A stretch of DNA of 40,875 bases from a virus. The notes beneath the pieces were generated by a model. That model did no database searches. It was not told the DNA's origin and saw only the letters and a program-made list of their open reading frames with translations. The translations under genes were made by a program, and so were the position numbers. Below are positions 12,496 through 19,758 of this stretch, in pieces. Location of the stretch: IMG/VR virus record IMGVR_UViG_3300025324_000399, positions 1 through 40,875 of that record, one strand, 5' to 3'. The first letter of the stretch is position 1; each line of letters starts with the position of its first letter.

Positions 12496-13050
12496 ATGCA
12501 GATCGTTTACAATCCTCCCGACGGCGCACCAATAAGCGGATTTGTTCATGAAGGAATCGAGCTTGATTCCCACTACCCCGCAAACTATAAACTTGAAGAT
12601 GGGGTATCTAATGGATTGGTACAGTATGAGGATGGTACCGCCTCAAAGCTCGTTGAGACATACGGGTTTTTAAAGATCGTAACCTCTGATGAGGTTAAGA
12701 AGTTGGCAACAAAGGTAGTAAAGTCTGTTGGAGGATCCGAGGAATTCCGATGTGAATACCCCGGATGTGATTTTACAACAGGAGCCGCAATAGCCCTAGC
12801 AGGACACAAACGCTCCCACAAGGGAGAGACTATTGAAGAAAATGGCGCTGACGAGTCGGTTATTCCAGTTTCCCGTGGAACTAAAATAGAACCTAGATAC
12901 ATGAACCCAATAGACTCACAGATCGATATTCAAAACGGGCCTGATGCCGATGGAGTTAATTGGTACGGGGAAGGAGTAACGGTCGAGAACCAGACATTCA
13001 AGCCATTTCAAAAGTTGCGCCCTAGAGGGAAAGGACACTTTTTGGGATGA
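12496..13050 (+). CDS. Virion-module protein with a classical C2H2 zinc finger
   Basis: 184 residues. The N-terminal half (IVYNPPDGAPISGFVHEGIE, YGFLKIVTSDEVKKLATKVV) is mixed alpha/beta and resembles small head-completion or connector proteins. Then FRCEYPGCDFTTGAAIALAG HKRSH matches C-x4-C-x12-H-x3-H with hydrophobic core positions in place, a genuine-looking C2H2 finger. The C-terminus (GPDADGVNWYGEGVTVENQT, FKPFQKLRPRGKGHF) is a second small region. Own leaderless-type promoter; stop overlaps the next ATG (ATGA). Its place among virion genes suggests a structural finger rather than a transcription factor, but that is inference. Confidence 0.72.
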   Translation: MQIVYNPPDGAPISGFVHEGIELDSHYPANYKLEDGVSNGLVQYEDGTASKLVETYGFLKIVTSDEVKKLATKVVKSVGGSEEFRCEYPGCDFTTGAAIALAGHKRSHKGETIEENGADESVIPVSRGTKIEPRYMNPIDSQIDIQNGPDADGVNWYGEGVTVENQTFKPFQKLRPRGKGHFLG

Positions 13051-13364
13051 CAGTACACTCGGGAGTATGGTCGCCAACTGGAGCAGGGGATGCTAAGAAA
13101 CTTGCAGGCTCATGTGAGGTTACGAATCTATCCCTAAAAGCAGGAACAGGATCAGCCTATGTTGCTTTTTATAACGGGAAAGTAGCGGCAGATGCAACAC
13201 CCACTAATCTCAGATGGGTATTAGATGCCTCGGCGGCTACTTCTGACAATGAGAAATTTGACGGATTGACATTTGAAAATGGAGTGTATGCAGTGTGTGA
13301 ACAGGGCGATTCCTCAACCCGAGTGTGTATTTCCTCACGTCAATATATAACTGACATAGAATAG
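13047..13364 (+). CDS. Small beta-rich virion protein
   Basis: 105 residues: MTVHSGVWSPTGAGDAKKLA, LSLKAGTGSAYVAFYNGKVA, then FDGLTFENGVYAVCEQGDSS TRVCISSRQY. Alternating strands with small residues and a Tyr/Phe core match the small phage proteins that report spatial offsets of a value (S-AYVAFYNG), typical of virion connectors. ATGA overlap with the zinc-finger gene. Followed by the promoter of the glycan locus. Family not named with confidence. Confidence 0.62.
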   Translation: MTVHSGVWSPTGAGDAKKLAGSCEVTNLSLKAGTGSAYVAFYNGKVAADATPTNLRWVLDASAATSDNEKFDGLTFENGVYAVCEQGDSSTRVCISSRQYITDIE

Positions 13365-13366
13365 TC

Positions 13367-13400
13367 TGCACTTGACAAGTACAAGACTATCTGCTTAACT
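13367..13400 (+). promoter_or_regulatory. Promoter of the glycan locus with 16-bp element (copy 3, inverted)
   Basis: TGCACTTGACAAGTAC (13367-13382), exact reverse complement of the 16-bp element at 1448 and 3090, contains -35 TTGACA (13372-13377). Seventeen nt later TTAACT (13395-13400) is the likely -10, seven nt before ATG 13408. The nearest obvious promoter downstream in this orientation is at 31553, so this one may drive about 18 kb. Confidence 0.7.
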
Positions 13401-13407
13401 ATTACTT

Positions 13408-14724
13408 ATGGCTTCTGAGAAAAAAGTAACGATTTTTACTACATTTGCCGACATATCCGAAGCCTACTCCCTCAACCGTATCGTTCAAGACCAGATTAAG
13501 ATGTTACTCGACAACGGTTACAACCCTACGGTTATTGTGGCAGAGTCTTTTGTTCCATCTGGGGTTTATGCGGATGAGCGTGTAACTATCAAAAAGATCC
13601 CATTGGTTACAGTTCATAACGAGGTAAAAAAAGACCCTACATTTGAGGAGGACGTGGAGAAGCTCTACACTGCTCTAAAAGATACCTTCAAAGACGATGA
13701 CGTTGTCATAACCCACGACATTGTCTACCAAAATGCTGCCCTCAAACATAACTTTGCATCCCGCCGTGTTGCCTCCGAGTTTCCGAAATTAAGATGGTTA
13801 CACTGGATACACTCTGCCACCTCTCCAGTAACACTTGCAGCCCTTCGACCCTATTTTGAGGATGAATACCTGAAACTCATGGAAAAACCTTTCCCCAATT
13901 CATACTATGTGTTTTTCAACCACTATTCCATTCCACGAATAGCCAATAATTTTAACATCCCAGAGGAGCAGGTTAAGGTAGTCCACCACCCTTCTGATCT
14001 TGCGGACGTATATGCCCTAACCCCCAAAGTAGCTAAATTGGCTAAAAAGCTATATCCTGCCGATGTTATATGCGTCTATCCTGTTCGACTAGACCGTGGG
14101 AAACAGGTTGAAATGGTCATAAAAACCATAGCATCCCTAAAAGACTTTGATCTTAAAGTGAGGTTAATTGTGGTGGACTTTCACTCAACCGGAGGAGACA
14201 AGTTGACCTACAGGGATGATCTTAAAAATATCGCAATAGATTGGGGGCTAAATGCCGATGAGTTGATATGGACTTCCGAGGTAGATGAGCAGTGGAAGAC
14301 CGAGGTTCCCCACAAGGATGTTATGGCTCTCATGCGTCTTTCCAATGTATTTATCATGTCTTCTGTGTCTGAGTCTTACTCCTTGATTACCCAAGAGGCA
14401 GGTTTGAATAAGTGTATTGTGGTGCTAAATTTTGACTTTCCTCCCTTTAGAGATATATTCGGCCCTAGTGCGATTTATCGAAAATACTCCTCAAACATTG
14501 ACGTACTGAATGGTATGGATGGTAACACTACCACGAAATATGGCCCTGGCGGGATATCAGATGAGGAGCGTAAAAGCCACGAGAAGCGGTATCACAAGGA
14601 AACGGCTGGGTTAATAGCGGCAAAACTTAATAATTATGACGATATAAAACTATCTACATTCCTTAGAAAGTTCAGAAACCTAGATTATATTTTCAAACAT
14701 GAACTAGAGCCTTTACTTTTTTAA
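13408..14724 (+). CDS. Glycosyltransferase, GT4/GT-B type
   Basis: 438 residues. GT-B fold retaining glycosyltransferase, using an NDP-sugar donor. N-terminal Rossmann-like half opens KVTIFTTFADISEAYSLNRI VQDQIKMLL; the C-terminal donor domain starts ADVICVYPVRLDRGKQVEMV and includes VPHKDVMALMRLSNVFIMSS followed by SVSESYSLITQEAGLNK, the E-x7-E-like donor-binding motif. First gene of the glycan locus, behind a leaderless-type promoter. The acceptor is not predictable. Confidence 0.85.
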   Translation: MASEKKVTIFTTFADISEAYSLNRIVQDQIKMLLDNGYNPTVIVAESFVPSGVYADERVTIKKIPLVTVHNEVKKDPTFEEDVEKLYTALKDTFKDDDVVITHDIVYQNAALKHNFASRRVASEFPKLRWLHWIHSATSPVTLAALRPYFEDEYLKLMEKPFPNSYYVFFNHYSIPRIANNFNIPEEQVKVVHHPSDLADVYALTPKVAKLAKKLYPADVICVYPVRLDRGKQVEMVIKTIASLKDFDLKVRLIVVDFHSTGGDKLTYRDDLKNIAIDWGLNADELIWTSEVDEQWKTEVPHKDVMALMRLSNVFIMSSVSESYSLITQEAGLNKCIVVLNFDFPPFRDIFGPSAIYRKYSSNIDVLNGMDGNTTTKYGPGGISDEERKSHEKRYHKETAGLIAAKLNNYDDIKLSTFLRKFRNLDYIFKHELEPLLF

Positions 14725-14725
14725 C

Positions 14726-15493
14726 ATGGATAATAGTTGCATAATAGGTTATGGAACGGTTGGAAAAGCCTTTGCCCAAGTATTTGGGATAAAGAAGATT
14801 TTTACAAAGGATCAGAACGAGTCCAACATAACACTAGAGGAGGCTTCAAAGTGCAGATTGGTATTCGTCTGTCTTCCCACCCCAGTTAGAGACGGGGAGT
14901 ATTACACCAAGGACATAGAGGACATCATTGTTCAGATGGAAGGGTATGGAAACGGGCCTATTTATGTTATCCGCTCAACAGTGTACCCCGGGTTTGCAAT
15001 TCATCTTCAAAAAAAAGGAATAGACAGGGTTATATCAAACCCCGAGTTTTTAAGCGAAGCAACAGCAGTAGAGGATACCAAAAACGCCCCATTTGTGTTA
15101 ATAGGTGGATTTGAGGGGGTATTTAGAGCAGAGGTGAGGGCATTTTATCAAGGAAGGCTGAAGGGATCTCCCATAATAGAGTGTGATAATACCACCGCAG
15201 AGTTGGCTAAACTTGCCCTCAACTCGTTTTTTGCCACCAAGGTTATATTTGCAAACCAGCTTTATGATGCTTGTGAGTTGACTGAAGCTAACTATCAAAT
15301 AGTAAAAAGAATACTAGAGAAGCATCCCTACGGGTCTAAAAACCATTTTTCAGTATGGTTTAGAGATAAGAGGGGGGTACACGGGAAGTGTTTGCCAAAG
15401 GATAGTGAGGCTCTTGCCCATTATGGGAACTTGGATTTGATAAGAAAGGTTGTTGAGTTAAATAAAATGTACGTTCAGCTTCAACATGGTTGA
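14726..15493 (+). CDS. Truncated UDP-glucose/GDP-mannose dehydrogenase-like protein
   Basis: 255 residues, against about 390-450 for the family, which oxidises C6 of an NDP-hexose to a uronic acid in two NAD-dependent steps. Present: N-terminal NAD motif IIGYGTVGKAF, VFVCLPTPVRDGEYY, SNPEFLSEATAVED and GKCLPKD carrying the catalytic-type Cys (Cys222), with LALNSFFATKVIFANQLYDA matching the central dimer helix. Missing: most of the C-terminal UDP-binding domain; the protein ends soon after the Cys motif. It may still dehydrogenate another sugar nucleotide, or be degenerate. Starts one base after the preceding stop and overlaps the next gene by 8 nt. Confidence 0.78.
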   Translation: MDNSCIIGYGTVGKAFAQVFGIKKIFTKDQNESNITLEEASKCRLVFVCLPTPVRDGEYYTKDIEDIIVQMEGYGNGPIYVIRSTVYPGFAIHLQKKGIDRVISNPEFLSEATAVEDTKNAPFVLIGGFEGVFRAEVRAFYQGRLKGSPIIECDNTTAELAKLALNSFFATKVIFANQLYDACELTEANYQIVKRILEKHPYGSKNHFSVWFRDKRGVHGKCLPKDSEALAHYGNLDLIRKVVELNKMYVQLQHG

Positions 15494-16553
15494 TTTAACC
15501 TTATGTCAGGTATGTAAGATAAACCCCGCAGTATACGGGGACGGTCTAACATGGTCAAGATGTGCAGCTTGTCAGCAAAAATCCAAGCCCGAAGTTCAAC
15601 AGGAGGGGTTCAAGCATGAGATTGTATCGGATCTGACCTCGATTATCATTCCAGTGTATATGTCTTCCTACACCCTTTTTCACTATACGGGTAACTGCAT
15701 AGGATCGCTACGGGAGCACACCAAAGAGAAGTACGAGCTTATTATAGTAGATAACGGTTCACCCATCCAGCCTCCTACTCTAAACTCCTACTATGCCCAC
15801 AAGGTAATTAAAAACGAAAAAAATCTAGGAGTTACAAAGGCATGGAATCAGGGCATAAGAGCTTCACAAGGGGAGGTTATAGTGTTGCTTAACAACGATG
15901 TTCTTGTATACGATCATTGGTTGTCAGACTTGAAAGAGGCTTTAAACGAAGGATACGACTTGGCTATGGCGCATCCCATGTATTCTCTAACCGAACCATT
16001 CTCACGGGCAAGAGAATCGAAGCGAATAAGAGATATGAAGTTGCAAAGCGGTCAACGGTATTCTGATTTTAAGGATTTTTCCTGTGTTGCCATTAAACGC
16101 TCACTATTAAACGAAATAGGGACGTTTGACGAGAGGTTTATGTCATACGCTCAGGATTCGGACTTCTTCAACAGAATGGAAGAGGCTGATAAGAAGTGGA
16201 CGTGTGTTGAGACCGTTGCTACTTCACACATATCAGATGCTACGGGATTTTCGATAGAGGATACCCCTAACATAATGAACAGGGATAAGGACGAGTATGC
16301 TAAAAAGTGGGAGGATGTAGACCGTGAGATTGAGGAAACATTGGGAGCCGAGAAACGGTTGGTCAGAACGTCAAGCGGTGGAGATGCGCTATTTCTTATT
16401 GAGAGGGGCAAATACCATCACGTTAAAGACCCACAAACCCTAAAGGCATTAGGGTTTAAGTTCGGGGATGAGGAGGTAATCCCTACTGAAGAGTTTAACG
16501 AATTTGAGAACGGAGGGACGATAGACAAGGATAATTACAAAGAGTATGTTTAA
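15486..16553 (+). CDS. GT2 glycosyltransferase with zinc ribbon and C-terminal add-on
   Basis: 355 residues in three parts. Residues 1-35 carry C7-x2-C10 and C26-x2-C29, a small zinc ribbon. Residues about 50-260 are a GT-A family 2 domain: TSIIIPVYMSSYTLF, ELIIVDNGS, NLGVTKAWNQGI, VIVLLNNDVLVY with NND at 136-138 in the DxD position, and a late EIGTFDERFM-x-AQDSDFFNR acceptor region. Residues 300-355 contain GGDALFLIERGKYHHVKDPQ TLKALGFKFGDEEV, a short domain of the kind often appended to surface proteins. Overlaps both neighbours, so translated in coupling. Confidence 0.85.
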   Translation: MVDLTLCQVCKINPAVYGDGLTWSRCAACQQKSKPEVQQEGFKHEIVSDLTSIIIPVYMSSYTLFHYTGNCIGSLREHTKEKYELIIVDNGSPIQPPTLNSYYAHKVIKNEKNLGVTKAWNQGIRASQGEVIVLLNNDVLVYDHWLSDLKEALNEGYDLAMAHPMYSLTEPFSRARESKRIRDMKLQSGQRYSDFKDFSCVAIKRSLLNEIGTFDERFMSYAQDSDFFNRMEEADKKWTCVETVATSHISDATGFSIEDTPNIMNRDKDEYAKKWEDVDREIEETLGAEKRLVRTSSGGDALFLIERGKYHHVKDPQTLKALGFKFGDEEVIPTEEFNEFENGGTIDKDNYKEYV

Positions 16554-17352
16554 GTTTTCCGTAATCACCCCTGTCAACCTGTGGAATCAGGATAGGATTG
16601 ATAGGTTCAAAAAGACCATAAAATCGGTAAAAGAGCAGACCTTTACCGATTTTGAGTGGGTTGTGGTTGATGACGGGTCGACCATTGAGTTTGACTGGAA
16701 TAGCCTTAAAAAAAAAGGATTAAACCTAAAGTTGATCCACAAAACCCACGACGAGAGGGTTGTGGCGTACAACGTAGCGTTTGAGGAGGCGCAGGGGGAG
16801 TGGTTTGCGTTTTTGGATTCAGATGACGAGTACAAACCCAACAGCCTGTTAAGATTGTCCAAATTTATTGAACAATTCCCCAATGTAAGGATGATTAACT
16901 TTGGGTGTTTGTTTCAGCATAAGGATGGGGGCATAGCTTACCGTGATCCCTTCAAACCAAAGCGAAAAGAAAAGGGTCATGTTAAGTTTGGCGGGGGAAA
17001 TATCGTAAATGGGACATTTATCTTCCACAGGTCGGTTTATGAGGATTTGGGGGGGTTCCCGCAAACGAGGATAGAAAACGTTGACTGTAGAGAGATTAAC
17101 TACCCTAACGGGGCAGGAGAGATAGTAAGAGACCTGTACATGGGCACTCCGTATGATTTTGCAGCAGCAGCACAGTTGCAATACCCCGAAATAAGGGAGT
17201 TTTTCATGGTTGACCATGTAAACGAGCCTGCCAAAATTATTAAAGAGCTGGGAAACCCATGGGGGCAGGATTATTATTTGTTTTATAAGTACACCCGAAA
17301 GTATCATAGCAGAGTGTTAAAAGAATATCTTTACATAGTTAATCCTAGATAA
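16546..17352 (+). CDS. GT2 family glycosyltransferase
   Basis: 268 residues, GT-A fold. Motifs: FSVITPVNLWNQDRIDRF, VVVDDGS (Asp-Asp at 42-43), HDERVVAYNVAFEEAQGEWF, and FLDSDDEY with the metal-binding DSDD at 91-94. These are strongly canonical for an active inverting GT2 enzyme. The C-terminal part contains a Cys/Asn segment and ends VLKEYLYIVNPR. Overlaps the previous stop by 8 nt and ends one base before the next ATG. Confidence 0.87.
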   Translation: MFKFSVITPVNLWNQDRIDRFKKTIKSVKEQTFTDFEWVVVDDGSTIEFDWNSLKKKGLNLKLIHKTHDERVVAYNVAFEEAQGEWFAFLDSDDEYKPNSLLRLSKFIEQFPNVRMINFGCLFQHKDGGIAYRDPFKPKRKEKGHVKFGGGNIVNGTFIFHRSVYEDLGGFPQTRIENVDCREINYPNGAGEIVRDLYMGTPYDFAAAAQLQYPEIREFFMVDHVNEPAKIIKELGNPWGQDYYLFYKYTRKYHSRVLKEYLYIVNPR

Positions 17353-17353
17353 T

Positions 17354-18070
17354 ATGATTGACATCTTCATAACCACATTCCAGAGACAGGAGTTTGCCAA
17401 GGAGTGCGTTAAGTATATTGGGGAGCGTACCTCTAGCTACTACCGTATAACCATTATTGATAATGGTGGAAATGAGTGGGCGCAGCATCATGGTAGGATA
17501 TACCGCTATGTTCCACTGTGGAAGTCTGTGGGAAATGCCGGAATACACTACGCATGGAATACAGCTCTATCTTTGGCAGAAGGAAAGTACTTTATAACCA
17601 CTGATCCTGATCTTCTAGTCCCAGACCTAAACCCAGACTGGCTGTCCCAGATGGTTAAACTGATGGAGGAGCGGCCTACTTATGGTGCGATATCGATGAT
17701 GCCCCACATCTTCATAGGAGCAGTCAGCATAGACCCCAACGACCCAGAGGATGTCAAGGATAGAAATATGTGTGGGGCGGTGTTTAGGATAATGCGAACA
17801 GAGGCAACAAAGATAGCAGGAGGTTGGGATTTTAAAATCGAAGAGGGCAGAAACCACGAGGAGCGTACCATCTGCTCTAGGATGCACGATGGCGGTTATA
17901 AAACAGGTATAGCCTCACGGATCAGGGCATATCATAACTTTGGAAATAATTGGGGGTACGATGAGACTTTTACTCCACAGCGTCAAAAACATACACCCGA
18001 GCTTAAAGAATATGTTAAACAGTTTGATCATCGTGAGGCATACGACAACAAAACATGGCTACCTCTATAA
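17354..18070 (+). CDS. GT2 family glycosyltransferase
   Basis: 238 residues. Begins MIDIFITTFQRQEFAKECVK, with ITIIDNGGNEW, SVGNAGIHYAWNTALSLAEG and FITTDPDLLVP (TDPD at 83-86 in the DxD place). Late GGWDF-x-IEEGRNHEERTICS fits the catalytic-base region (E/D-D) of GT2. It is shorter than typical but complete. Overlaps the next gene by 16 nt. Sugar specificity unknown. Confidence 0.85.
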   Translation: MIDIFITTFQRQEFAKECVKYIGERTSSYYRITIIDNGGNEWAQHHGRIYRYVPLWKSVGNAGIHYAWNTALSLAEGKYFITTDPDLLVPDLNPDWLSQMVKLMEERPTYGAISMMPHIFIGAVSIDPNDPEDVKDRNMCGAVFRIMRTEATKIAGGWDFKIEEGRNHEERTICSRMHDGGYKTGIASRIRAYHNFGNNWGYDETFTPQRQKHTPELKEYVKQFDHREAYDNKTWLPL

Positions 18071-18738
18071 TTGTAAGTTGCTTCAACAACAACAAAACAG
18101 CCTGTCACATGAGTATGTTGTGCTTGGATCATGTGAGAAAGTTTACCGATAGACCCTATCAGCTTATTATAGTGGATCCTATTCCCAAAGAGCCCATAAG
18201 AGACGACTATGGAACTTTGGAGCTCACCGCACCTGACACTATCCACATGAAACTAGACTATGACCCCGGATACACAAAGGGAATGAATATGGGGGCTGAG
18301 AAGGCGGACGGGGATGTATTGGTTTTTCTTCAAAACGATGTGTTTGTTAGGGAAGGATGGTTGCCTGATCTTTTGAAGTATCTTGATGAGTACGACGTCG
18401 TATACCCAGATCAAGTTCCAAGATCAAGGGAGTTTGTTTTGGAAAGTTATAAAAGATCCCACGATCATCCTGACTCTAGAAAAGGTGGGCGGGATGCGGG
18501 ACTTATCATGGTAAAAAAAGAGATATTTGAGAAGGCTGGAGGTTGGAATGAGGACTTGGGTATTTTAGCAGAAAGAGACTTTTATGATAGGCTGGATAGG
18601 GTTGGTGCGAAATGGACTGATACGAACAAAGTATATATTACACACATCATGGCTGCAACCAATAGAGCGTTATTAGATGAGGATTATGATGAATATAACC
18701 GCAGGATGGAGCACGATGCTCAAATTTTAAACAAATGA
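18055..18738 (+). CDS. GT2 family glycosyltransferase
   Basis: 227 residues: TSIIVSCFNNNKTACHMSML, YQLIIVDPIPK, PGYTKGMNMGAEKADGDVLV, FLQNDVFV with QND at 93-95 replacing the usual DxD, and AGGWNEDLGILAERDFYDR carrying the E-R-D acceptor-site pattern. The QND variant is found in several GT2 subgroups, so activity is still plausible. Its stop TGA overlaps the ATG of the HNH gene that follows. Confidence 0.82.
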   Translation: MATSIIVSCFNNNKTACHMSMLCLDHVRKFTDRPYQLIIVDPIPKEPIRDDYGTLELTAPDTIHMKLDYDPGYTKGMNMGAEKADGDVLVFLQNDVFVREGWLPDLLKYLDEYDVVYPDQVPRSREFVLESYKRSHDHPDSRKGGRDAGLIMVKKEIFEKAGGWNEDLGILAERDFYDRLDRVGAKWTDTNKVYITHIMAATNRALLDEDYDEYNRRMEHDAQILNK

Positions 18739-19133
18739 AACAACTTAATGTAGGTAGAGGAACAGGAAGAATGTTAAAAAATGGTTACGTTTATGTTTTA
18801 ACAAAAGGTCATCCAAAAGCTGATAGATATGGATACGTTGTAGAGCATAGATTAGTGGCCAAAAAGTTTAGTGGAGCTTTACATGATCACGAAGACGTAC
18901 ATCATGTGAATGGAATTAAAATAGATAATAGATGGGAAAATTTGATGATTTTAACAAGATCCGAACATATTAAGTTGCATAGAAAAAGAAAACCACTCAA
19001 TCCTAAAAAAATAATAAATATTGAATTGTTAAAGTTTTTTAGAAAGAAAGGATTTTCTGTTTATACGATAGGTGCAATTTTAGGAATAGGTAAAAGCTCA
19101 GTTCACAGAAGGATACAAGAATATGAGATTTAG
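18735..19133 (+). CDS. HNH homing endonuclease with C-terminal HTH
   Basis: 132 residues. Catalytic HNH motif DVHHVNGIKIDNRWENLMIL followed by TRSEHIKLH (His56-His57, Asn65/69, His78). The C-terminus reads FFRKKGFSVYTIGAILGIGK SSVHRRI, a helix-turn-helix for target binding. Free-standing HNH genes of this kind nick or cut phage DNA and spread by homing. The gene is visibly richer in A/T than the glycosyltransferases around it, and it is fitted exactly into the junction: ATGA with the gene before, 11-nt overlap with the gene after, so it does not break the operon. Confidence 0.88.
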   Translation: MKQLNVGRGTGRMLKNGYVYVLTKGHPKADRYGYVVEHRLVAKKFSGALHDHEDVHHVNGIKIDNRWENLMILTRSEHIKLHRKRKPLNPKKIINIELLKFFRKKGFSVYTIGAILGIGKSSVHRRIQEYEI

Positions 19134-19758
19134 GGAACGTGTTTACTGGGATAGCTTCAAAGACCCCTACCAAATGGGAGCGCAATCTCATAGGGTATAC
19201 CTGCTGAACCTTTTAAGGGACAAGGGAGTTAAAAGTATCTTGGATGTGGGTTGTGGTACAGGGCCGATTTATGAGCTAATCAAAGAAAACTTTTCGGGGT
19301 GGAACTTTAAGTACAAGGGAACTGATTATTCATGGGGGATGATCGATGTATGCAAACGTGAGTTTCCCGAAGGGAACTTTGAGGTTCAGGATGCCAGAGC
19401 GATAAAGGAAGAGGATCGTAGTTGGGATTGTGTTTTATTGATGCACTGTTTGGATCATTTGGACGACTACGAGGCTGCAATCAAGGAAGCATCACGGGTC
19501 GCAAAACGGTACGTTTTAATCGTATTATGGCGCAGTATTAACTATAACGAGGGGGGTCAGAACAACCTAAATAGCAGAAACCGCTATGGCAAGGAGGAGG
19601 AGGAGGAAGATTGGGAGGATACGCACCTTCAGGATTACGCATGGGAGCCTCTAAAAAAGGCCTTTGATGACGCTGGACTTACAGTTGTTATGACAAAGGA
19701 TGATCTGGAAATAAATAAGGAAGGAAGATTTAATACATTGATACTTTTGGAAAAATGA
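19123..19758 (+). CDS. SAM-dependent methyltransferase (class I)
   Basis: 211 residues. Rossmann-fold methyltransferase with motif I ILDVGCGTGPIY (D41-VGCGTG), motif II area FKYKGTDYS, motif IV-like WDCVLLMHCLDHLDDYEAAI, and a C-terminal AGLTVVMTKDDLEINKEGRF. A Glu-rich insertion (YGKEEEEEDWEDT) sits before the last part. In this locus the likely job is methylating a glycan or sugar nucleotide; the acceptor atom cannot be told. Overlaps the next gene by 4 nt (ATGA). It resembles the methyltransferase at 24203 in layout, including the LDH/VDH signature after motif IV. Confidence 0.85.
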   Translation: MRFRERVYWDSFKDPYQMGAQSHRVYLLNLLRDKGVKSILDVGCGTGPIYELIKENFSGWNFKYKGTDYSWGMIDVCKREFPEGNFEVQDARAIKEEDRSWDCVLLMHCLDHLDDYEAAIKEASRVAKRYVLIVLWRSINYNEGGQNNLNSRNRYGKEEEEEDWEDTHLQDYAWEPLKKAFDDAGLTVVMTKDDLEINKEGRFNTLILLEK

